This document shows, in pieces, positions 1 to 4,908 of a DNA stretch of 8,457 nt. Position 1 is the stretch's first letter. Each line of letters begins with the position of its first letter. Location: NCBI GenBank assembly GCA_018882545.1, contig VERS01000059.1, forward strand, positions 1 through 8,457. The letters are read 5' to 3'. The notes beneath the pieces are model-generated. The model had not been told where the DNA came from, ran no database searches, and saw only the letters and a list, made by a program, of their open reading frames with translations. This DNA is from Mycobacterium sp. (GTDB taxonomy: Bacteria; Actinomycetota; Actinomycetes; Mycobacteriales; Mycobacteriaceae). The position numbers were made by a program, and so were the translations under genes.

Positions 1-523
1 GCTGCCAGCCGAAGACCCTGGCCGGGTTGCGTTCGATGATCTCGTCCCGGACAGCTTGTTCCATCACCAAAACCAAGACCGCGAGTGAGTTCTTGACCGT
101 CGATCGGCTTCCGCCATCTGCAACCCAGGCCTTAATGGCGCGATCCACCATTCCGTTGCTAACCATCGCTATCGGCAGATGGCCGAGGATCGGTACAACC
201 CGTTTGCGCCAGCCGGCAAGATAGGGGTCGGTGGTCTTTCTTGCGAGTCCTCGAAGCGCCAATTTCATGTTCGCAGTGCCGTACTCAGCCACTGTCATTG
301 CTGCGACCGAAGGATCAACGCCCCGTCTCGCCGCGCCCTGGGTTTTGCCAATCCACTCTTCCGCCTCCTCGCGGGTGGCGAATGTTTCTGAAATTGACTT
401 CCGCTTTTTGGTTTCCGGGTCGGTCCATCGAACGCGGGCCCTGAACGCGTCGGCCAACCCGTCGCGAATCTCTATGTCCGTGGACAGCGAGATTGCGACC
501 GGAAGGTTGATCATGTCGGACAT
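1..523 (-). CDS. Tyrosine recombinase (integrase), N-terminal part; runs off left edge
   Basis: Site-specific recombinase that would insert or excise a mobile element. About 174 codons are visible with no stop before the window edge. Residues ~15-70 look like an arm-type DNA-binding domain: beta strands (AFRARVRWTDPETKKRK) followed by a helix (ATREEAEEWI). Residues ~76-168 look like the SAM-like core-binding domain (TVAEYGTANM, YLAGWRKRVVPILGHLPI, STVKNSLAVLVLVMEQAV, ending IIERNPAR, a typical lead-in to the catalytic domain). The catalytic domain with its R-H-R-Y residues lies outside the window, so activity cannot be judged. The ATG overlaps the stop of the upstream excisionase-like gene as TAATG, with no good Shine-Dalgarno, which suggests translational coupling. 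By eye its codon use is less GC-biased (AAA, AGA, ATA occur) than in genes to the right, as expected for mobile DNA. Confidence 0.87.
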   Translation of the reverse strand, partial: MSDMINLPVAISLSTDIEIRDGLADAFRARVRWTDPETKKRKSISETFATREEAEEWIGKTQGAARRGVDPSVAAMTVAEYGTANMKLALRGLARKTTDPYLAGWRKRVVPILGHLPIAMVSNGMVDRAIKAWVADGGSRSTVKNSLAVLVLVMEQAVRDEIIERNPARVFGWQ

Positions 524-867
524 TAGGCGGCGTCGAAGGGATCTGTGAGTTCGTCCAACCACACGATGACATGAATACCGAGGTAGCGGTAGGTGCGGTC
601 CGTCATCCTTTTCGGCTCGGGTCCGCGCCGCTCAATGGTCGACGAACCCCGCCAAGTCATGCGCCAACGGCGCACTGTCGAATCACTGACCTTGAGTATC
701 GCGGCAAGCTCTTGTGTCGTGTACAGAACATCCTCGTGGAAGAGTGCCCTGGTCCAACCTGGGGCGTCCGTTATCGGCGTAACTGAAGCCGTACGCGAGC
801 TGGCCGCGCACATTGCTTCCTCCGGCTCCTCTGGGGTCGAGTTATCCCGGCTAGGTATAGCTTCCAT
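523..867 (-). CDS. Excisionase-like winged-helix DNA-binding protein
   Basis: Small DNA-binding protein of 114 residues, likely the recombination directionality factor or a regulator of the adjoining integrase. Residues ~48-69 form a MerR/Xis-type helix-turn-helix (LYTTQELAAILKVSDSTVRR), and residues ~82-106 look like the wing and following helix (GPEPKRMTD, YRYLGIHVIVWLDEL), matching the usual Xis ending of a YR motif then a WL helix. The first ~45 residues are low in complexity and acidic, with no recognised domain. A second ATG at 813 would remove 18 of them. The ATG at 867 is preceded by AAAGAG at a plausible distance. The stop overlaps the integrase ATG by one base, giving a xis-int pair. 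It could instead be a plain helix-turn-helix regulator; gene order favours excisionase. Confidence 0.8.
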   Translation of the reverse strand: MEAIPSRDNSTPEEPEEAMCAASSRTASVTPITDAPGWTRALFHEDVLYTTQELAAILKVSDSTVRRWRMTWRGSSTIERRGPEPKRMTDRTYRYLGIHVIVWLDELTDPFDAA

Positions 868-1240
868 CTGCAGTCTCTTTCTTGTGTCTCGCTTGCCCGG
901 CTTTGCCGTTCAGACGATTGCTGTTTGCCATGGGGCGAGCGTAAGAGGGGCTGGGTATTTTTAGCGACCACCAAGAAGGACGAATTTCTGCACAGGTCAG
1001 CGGCTTGTCGACGAGTGGGGCAGAAGTAGCCCCACGAACGCTATGCACGCGTCGTCAGGCCCTCCGGTTATCCGGTTCGCCTGATTCACGTTCCGCAAGG
1101 TGTTGCTGGCGAGGACAACGGCGGAGCTCCAGCCGGATCAATTCGACCCAAGGTTGGCATTGGTGCGTTGCTGATCTGGGACGTGACCGTGATGTGCTGC
1201 TGCTCGTGTTGATTCGGCCGCTGTGTGAGGGTCGACAGCT
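868..1240. other. Gene-free spacer between the xis-int pair and the divergent metal-tail gene
   Basis: These 373 bases separate two divergently transcribed units and should hold promoters for both. No ORF here has convincing protein character. Visible elements: an A/T-rich block, TATTTTTA (956-963; TAAAAATA on the minus strand), that could serve as a -10 region for the xis-int pair; a perfect 7-bp-arm inverted repeat at 1015-1035; and a short direct repeat TCCGGTT at 1063-1069 and 1071-1077. No tRNA, attachment-site repeat, insertion sequence or clear sigma-70 -35/-10 pair is seen for the rightward gene. Confidence 0.55.
1015..1035. promoter_or_regulatory. Inverted repeat GTGGGGC-N7-GCCCCAC, possible operator
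   Basis: Perfect 7-bp arms (1015-1021 and 1029-1035) surround a 7-nt centre, AGAAGTA. The right half reads GTAGCCCCAC. As I recall it, the M. tuberculosis CsoR operator starts with a similar GTAGCCCAC-type sequence and also pairs G-tracts with C-tracts. It lies about 205 bp upstream of the His/Met-rich gene and about 150 bp upstream of the xis start, so it could control either. There is no T-tract, so a terminator is less likely. A regulatory role is inferred. Confidence 0.3.
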
Positions 1241-2152
1241 ATGGCCACCAGAGAAACAACGAAGACCGACAGCCGTCTGGCTGCGCGCTGCGCGGCGGTC
1301 GCTTCGCTGGGTGCGGCGGTGATTCATTTCGCTGTCGCGCCGATGCACTGGCGGGATTGGTTGCCGTCGGGGGTGTTCTTTGCGGCACTCGCGACCTTCC
1401 AACTGATTTGGGCTTTTTTCGCGTGGTCGAGGCCGGGCACCTGGGTCCTCGCGGCCGGGATTGCGGCCAACGCGACAGCGGCCACGCTGTGGGTCATGTC
1501 CTGCCTCACCGGCCCGCCTGTCGGGCCCTCCGCCGGCCAGCCGGAAGCCGTTGGGGCCGCGGGCATTTGTGTGTTGATGTTGCAGATCTACGTGATCCTG
1601 GGCGCAGCGTGGTCCTGGTCGCGGAAGTTCGAGCCGGAAGAGGTCTCGGGTTTTGGCAGGGCGTTGGTGCTGATGGGGGCCAACACCGTGATGGCCGGCG
1701 CGGTGACGGTGGGCTTGGCGGCCAGCCTGCAGGGTCACCATCACCATCACCACGGAGGCGCTACCGAGGCGCAGGGCGAGCATCACGCCACCCATGAGGC
1801 GCACATGGACGGTGACATGCATATGCAGGCTGATATGCACATGGACGGTGATATGCACATGGAGGGCAATCACCATCCTGCGGAGCAGCAGTCTCCGCCA
1901 GCAGCCGGGGCGACGAAGCCGGCGCCCGCACCGACACCGGAGGATGGCCTACCGGTGACCGATATGGCTCTCGATACCGGTGATGGCCACCCTCAGGGGG
2001 AGTCTGTCGCGCCGTCGGCCGGTGGGGCCAGCCAGCCGGCTCCGGTCGCGGTAGCACCGGCTAAACCGGCGCCTGCCCAGCCGCAGACGGCTGCAGAGGA
2101 TTCAGACCACGACGAAGCTGACGACGGTCACCAGCACCATCACGACGACTGA
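1241..2152 (+). CDS. Five-helix membrane protein with long His/Met/Asp-rich metal-binding tail
   Basis: Probable metal-binding (likely copper) membrane protein, 303 residues. Five hydrophobic helices are seen at about 15-34, 41-62, 67-90, 105-126 and 140-163. The membrane part resembles an uncharacterised actinobacterial family, with H29 in helix 1, PMHW (H36), GVFF, QLIWA and a loop TGPPVGPSAGQPEAVG. From residue 166 comes a tail of ~138 residues: a natural run of six His (166-171), a duplicated HMDGDMHM repeat (188-211), a Pro/Ala-rich linker, and a His/Asp end (GHQHHHDD). With the N-terminus inside, five helices put the tail outside, where it could bind or store metal ions. Methionine and histidine mixtures favour Cu(I)/Cu(II); zinc or nickel is possible. 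The start is supported by AGGG 9 nt upstream. The gene converges with the propeller lipoprotein gene. The biochemical function is unknown. Confidence 0.86.
   Translation: MATRETTKTDSRLAARCAAVASLGAAVIHFAVAPMHWRDWLPSGVFFAALATFQLIWAFFAWSRPGTWVLAAGIAANATAATLWVMSCLTGPPVGPSAGQPEAVGAAGICVLMLQIYVILGAAWSWSRKFEPEEVSGFGRALVLMGANTVMAGAVTVGLAASLQGHHHHHHGGATEAQGEHHATHEAHMDGDMHMQADMHMDGDMHMEGNHHPAEQQSPPAAGATKPAPAPTPEDGLPVTDMALDTGDGHPQGESVAPSAGGASQPAPVAVAPAKPAPAQPQTAAEDSDHDEADDGHQHHHDD
1802..1873 (+). repeat. Tandem 36-bp (12-residue) His/Met repeat, two copies
   Basis: In-frame duplication within the metal-tail gene: unit 1 encodes HMDGDMHMQADM (1802-1837) and unit 2 encodes HMDGDMHMEGNH (1838-1873). The 15-bp string GCACATGGACGGTGA recurs exactly 36 bp apart (1801 and 1837). 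Third-position differences (GAC/GAT, CAT/CAC) show some divergence after duplication. Copy number may vary between strains. Confidence 0.8.
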
Positions 2153-2175
2153 GACCGACACATGGGACGTGCGAA

Positions 2176-3285
2176 TCAGTGGTGTCCAGCGTGCTCGTCG
2201 GGCTGACTCGCCTGGGTGGGTGAAGCCGAGGGCGTGGGAATGTCGAGCGTTCCGACGTTGGCCGGCGCCGCGGCGGGCGACTTCGGCGAGTAACTGATGC
2301 CGCTGGGTTGAGTGCCCACGGGGATCGGGGTCATCGCCGTCAGGCTGGCCAAGTCCACGGCGGTGACGGTGTTGTCGTAGCTGTTGGTCACCCACGCCCA
2401 GTCACCGGAGGTGTCGATGACGACGCCGTGTGGCCCGGCACCAGTTGTCACGGTCCCGCGGGTGGCCATGTCTTTGGTGTCGATGACCGACAGGGTGTGG
2501 CCTTGGTCGTCTTTCTTACCCTGGTCGGCCGAGACCACCTGCGTCTCATCGGGGGTGAGGTAGAGCTGCACGGGCGGGTTCGGTACGGCGGCGCTGCCGA
2601 CCACTTTGCGTTGTGCCAGATCGACTTTCACGATGCTGGCGGGATCGCTGATCCCGGTGTAGGCGTATTTACCGTCGCCGCTCACCGCGACTTGCGCGGG
2701 ACCGGTGCCGACGGGGACAGCCCCCTCGTAGGTGTCGGTGGTCGGGTTGATGAGGTCCAGGGCGCCGTCCATGGTGTTGGCGACCACGATCACCGACCCG
2801 CCGGCGGCGGGCCGCAGTCCGTGCGGCATGCCGTCCAACCTGATCAGCCCGGCCGGGCTGAGTCCGGGAGCCTGATAGACCGACACCGTTCCGTCGCCGG
2901 AGTTGGTGACGTAGACCTTGCCGTTGGGGGCTTCGATGACGTGCGCCGGTTGGGCTCCGGTGGGCGCTGTTGCGCTCACCCGGTAGGTGGTGGGGTCGAT
3001 CGCCACGACGATGCCGGCGCTGCTGACCGCGTACACCACCGCACCGTCGCGGGCGACCTGGATGTTATGTGGTGCTGGGATTCCGTTGAGGGTCATCGTC
3101 ACCGCGTTGGTGGCGGCGTCGATCACGGTGATGCTGTCGTGGCCTTCATCGGCGACCCATACCGAGCCGGAACGGGGGGCCGCTGCCGGTGCCGGGTTCT
3201 GCTGCTGGTTGCCCGAACAACCACTCAGTACCGCCACCAGAACAACGGTGGCGGCACCGATCGTGCGCAGTCGGACTCTCGGCAT
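2176..3285 (-). CDS. Seven-bladed YVTN-type beta-propeller lipoprotein with His-rich C-terminus
   Basis: Exported lipoprotein, 369 residues. The signal peptide ends in lipobox LSGC with C23 as the lipidated Cys, followed by a Q/P/A-rich linker to ~38. Residues ~40-335 hold about seven repeats of ~42 residues of the YVTN/cytochrome-D1-like propeller type (VWVADEGHDSITVID, VYVTNSGDGTVSVY, AWVTNSYDNTVTAVD). A Pro/Ser/Thr stretch then leads to a terminal DEHAGHH. Residues at one equivalent place in successive blades are H73, H115, H155, Q198, Q240, H286 and S328, so a His-lined face is possible. YVTN propellers are usually binding or scaffold proteins; no enzyme activity can be assigned. The start is ATG at 3285, because AGGGGG sits 6 nt upstream; a TTG codon directly before it is a worse choice. 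It is the last gene of the leftward cluster, 99 bp after the preceding stop. Confidence 0.93.
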   Translation of the reverse strand: MPRVRLRTIGAATVVLVAVLSGCSGNQQQNPAPAAAPRSGSVWVADEGHDSITVIDAATNAVTMTLNGIPAPHNIQVARDGAVVYAVSSAGIVVAIDPTTYRVSATAPTGAQPAHVIEAPNGKVYVTNSGDGTVSVYQAPGLSPAGLIRLDGMPHGLRPAAGGSVIVVANTMDGALDLINPTTDTYEGAVPVGTGPAQVAVSGDGKYAYTGISDPASIVKVDLAQRKVVGSAAVPNPPVQLYLTPDETQVVSADQGKKDDQGHTLSVIDTKDMATRGTVTTGAGPHGVVIDTSGDWAWVTNSYDNTVTAVDLASLTAMTPIPVGTQPSGISYSPKSPAAAPANVGTLDIPTPSASPTQASQPDEHAGHH

Positions 3286-3384
3286 CAATGACCCCCTGGA
3301 TTTACCCGGTCGCGCAGTTTCCGCAGTGTCCTTTCACGGTACGCCCGCTGACCTGACGCTCATCGCAGCGGATTTCGAGGGCCC

Positions 3385-3981
3385 TCAGTGGGCGTGGTCG
3401 AAGACGACCAGGGTGTGGGCCAGCATGCCGTCGACGAAATAGGCGCGGCAGTCGAACCGGTCGGAGATCGTGGAGCCGACCTCGCTGGGCGCGTTGGCGA
3501 CACCCGAAACATTCAGCACGCTGATGCGCGAGGCGTCGATGCCCTTGAGGGGCTCGCTGGCGGTCAGTGAGGAGAAGTCCCGGCCGTCGACGTCGAGGGT
3601 GCTGGGTTCAGCGCGGAGTTCGGAGATCGTGGCGTTGTCGGGGGAGACCAACCGCTTGAGTACCTCGGATTGGCACCGCTGTTGAGCTAACTGCTCGGCC
3701 GTGGGGGCCGGATCGGCAGACTTTCCCAGCCGCAGCGCGCCCGTGGCGACCGCGATCGCGACCACGGCCGCGCCGACCGCGATGAGGCTGGCGGTCCACA
3801 GCAGAGCGCGCCGATTGTCGGGACGATCACCGTGGTGGCTGCCCATGACGCGGACGATACGCGATGCTGCGTCGGGTAACTCACCACGTGGTGGTGAGCT
3901 CAGCCGGTCAGGGGCGCCCGTGCGTATCGCGGCGTTCATGTCCGCGATGGATCTTGGTGGGGTCGGTATCGGATCCGCCAT
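3385..3981 (-). CDS. Single-pass membrane-anchored extracytoplasmic protein, unknown function
   Basis: Not recognised. In the longest form it has 198 residues: a polar cytoplasmic N-terminus (1-58), one transmembrane helix (~59-81, LLWTASLIAVGAAVVAIAVA), and a ~115-residue outer domain with two Cys (C103 and C178) that could form a disulfide. The last residues are FDHAH, a His-containing end like those of its neighbours. The start is uncertain. ATG at 3981 overlaps the upstream gene by 74 bp; ATG at 3939 also overlaps; ATG at 3846 (153 residues, just before the helix) removes the overlap and leaves the inverted repeat at 3880-3898 between genes. None has a strong Shine-Dalgarno. The helix and outer domain are the same whichever is used. 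A perfect palindrome GAGGGCCCTC (3377-3386) covers the stop. It probably belongs to the same transcript as its neighbours. Confidence 0.75.
   Translation of the reverse strand: MADPIPTPPRSIADMNAAIRTGAPDRLSSPPRGELPDAASRIVRVMGSHHGDRPDNRRALLWTASLIAVGAAVVAIAVATGALRLGKSADPAPTAEQLAQQRCQSEVLKRLVSPDNATISELRAEPSTLDVDGRDFSSLTASEPLKGIDASRISVLNVSGVANAPSEVGSTISDRFDCRAYFVDGMLAHTLVVFDHAH
3880..3898. repeat. Inverted repeat CTCACCAC-GTG-GTGGTGAG
   Basis: Perfect 8-bp arms (3880-3887 and 3891-3898) with a 3-nt centre, and a nested 12-bp perfect palindrome CACCACGTGGTG (3882-3893). It lies 10 nt beyond the stop of the small DUF2933-like gene and 34 nt before the alternative ATG at 3846 of the next gene. It could be an operator, an RNA hairpin between cistrons, or chance within coding sequence if the longer start is used. 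Confidence 0.5.
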
Positions 3982-4138
3982 GGCGGTGTCCGGCGGCCAT
4001 CATGAACATCATCATTGCTGGACAGGCGAGTAGAACAAGGGACAGCAATACCGTTGAGGAGGGTGCGCCCAGGGCGATCGCGCCGATTGCCACGACGACA
4101 AGGGCCGCCCCGTACCAGAGAATATGTGGAGTTTTCAT
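3908..4138 (-). CDS. Small two-helix membrane protein, DUF2933-like, His-rich tail
   Basis: A 76-residue protein with two hydrophobic helices (~7-25 and ~29-49). The second ends in LLSLVLLACPAMMMFMM, where Cys39, Pro40 and a Met cluster resemble small DUF2933-type proteins, which as I recall occur near copper and heavy-metal resistance genes. The tail after the helix is hydrophilic and His-rich (GHRHGG, HRGHERRDTHGRP). A Cys/Met/His set at the membrane edge would suit Cu(I) binding or handover to a partner, but that is inferred. The start is firm: GAGGA at 4145-4149 lies 6 nt before the ATG. The gene follows the transpeptidase fragment after a 122-bp gap holding a strong hairpin, and overlaps the next gene if that uses its longest start. 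Confidence 0.76.
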   Translation of the reverse strand: MKTPHILWYGAALVVVAIGAIALGAPSSTVLLSLVLLACPAMMMFMMAAGHRHGGSDTDPTKIHRGHERRDTHGRP

Positions 4139-4159
4139 CGGGCGTCCTCACTCATTGCG

Positions 4160-4194
4160 TTCCGGAGCGGGCCCAGGCAGCCCGGACTCCGGGA
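4160..4194. terminator. Strong GC hairpin between transpeptidase and DUF2933-like genes
   Basis: CCGGAG and CGGGC (4162-4172) pair with GCCCG (4180-4184) and CTCCGG (4187-4192). This gives an 11-bp stem with a 2-nt bulge (GA, 4185-4186) and a 7-nt loop; a T-G and a T-A pair extend the base. There is no T-tract on either side, so it is not a classic intrinsic terminator. Mycobacteria may use such hairpins to attenuate transcription or as RNA processing and stability elements. It splits the leftward cluster into two parts. Confidence 0.4.
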
Positions 4195-4260
4195 GATGTG
4201 AAATCCCTTCGTAGGGGCTTCCCGAATCCGCCTCCCGGTAAACGACTCTGAGCGTCGGCG

Positions 4261-4908
4261 TCAGACGGCGCTGCCGGTCAGCCACTGCGACCACGGCACG
4301 CTCCAGTCACCGTTCTGTGACAGTTCCAGCGGGGCTCCGCCGGTGTCACGGACTTCGACGATGTCACCAGGCTGGGAGAACTCGTAGAACCAGCGCGCGT
4401 TCTCGGCGCTGAGGTTCAAGCAGCCGTGGGAGACGTTGGTGTTGCCCTGCGCCCAGACGGTGTCCTCGAGTTCGTGAAGGTAGATGCCGTCGGTGCTGAT
4501 CCGAGTGGCCCAGTTGATCGTCTCTTTGTAGCCCAGCCGGGAGTTGATGGGCAGGCCGTAGGTGGAGGAGTCCATGACGACCGGGTTGGCTTTGTCCATC
4601 ACGGTGTAGATCCCGGGTTGGGTCCAGAAACTGATGGTGCGCCCACCGATGGTCTCGCTGCCGCCCATGCCCATGGACGTCGGCATGGTGCGCAACAGTT
4701 TTCCGTTGCTGAACACGCTGACCTGTTTGGTGATGTCGTTGGCGACTGAGATGTGCGCGTCCCCGATGCGAAACGTCACGCCGGTGTCGGCTTGTCCGTA
4801 GAGGCCCTGTCCGAGGGGGACGCCGTAGATGTTGGCCGCGACCGTGACGGTAGTGCCCGGTGTGTAGTAGTTCTGCGGCCGCCAATGCGCGGTCGCGTCA
4901 TCCCTCAC
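4261..4908 (-). CDS. L,D-transpeptidase missing its N-terminal half (YkuD catalytic domain intact)
   Basis: L,D-transpeptidases make 3-3 cross-links in peptidoglycan outside the membrane. Read from GTG at 4908, the product is 215 residues. Residues 8-50 match the last part of the Ig-like domain that precedes the catalytic domain in mycobacterial Ldts (HWRPQNYYTPGTTVTV, IYGV, YGQAD, FRIG). Residues ~51-187 are the YkuD domain with H145, then SHGCLNLS containing H161 and the nucleophile C163. The end (GDWSVPWSQWL) matches the usual C-terminal subdomain. Family members are normally about 400-450 residues with a signal peptide or lipobox and a first Ig-like domain; all of that is absent. The GTG overlaps the stop of the upstream membrane-protein gene (GTGA), so it could be translated by coupling, but without an export signal. 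It may be a 5'-truncated remnant rather than a working gene. Confidence 0.72.
   Translation of the reverse strand: MRDDATAHWRPQNYYTPGTTVTVAANIYGVPLGQGLYGQADTGVTFRIGDAHISVANDITKQVSVFSNGKLLRTMPTSMGMGGSETIGGRTISFWTQPGIYTVMDKANPVVMDSSTYGLPINSRLGYKETINWATRISTDGIYLHELEDTVWAQGNTNVSHGCLNLSAENARWFYEFSQPGDIVEVRDTGGAPLELSQNGDWSVPWSQWLTGSAV

Noticed and set aside
1736..1753. Vector-derived His tag contamination
   Set aside because: The six His codons sit inside a longer natural His/Met/Asp-rich tail in a continuous gene, with no vector sequence around them.
1055..1876. A 273-codon minus-strand ORF opposite the His/Met-tail gene
   Set aside because: Its His-Val alternation is only the complement of the ATG/CAC repeats on the plus strand; the composition elsewhere is Arg/Gly-rich and not protein-like, and the plus-strand gene has clear membrane helices and a ribosome binding site.
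2153..2175. Bidirectional terminator between the convergent genes
   Set aside because: Only 23 bp separate the stops and no hairpin with a T-tract could be found there or just beyond either stop.
2308..3291. A 327-codon plus-strand ORF
   Set aside because: Antisense shadow of the propeller lipoprotein gene caused by high GC; rich in Gly, Asp, Val, His and Arg with no domain.
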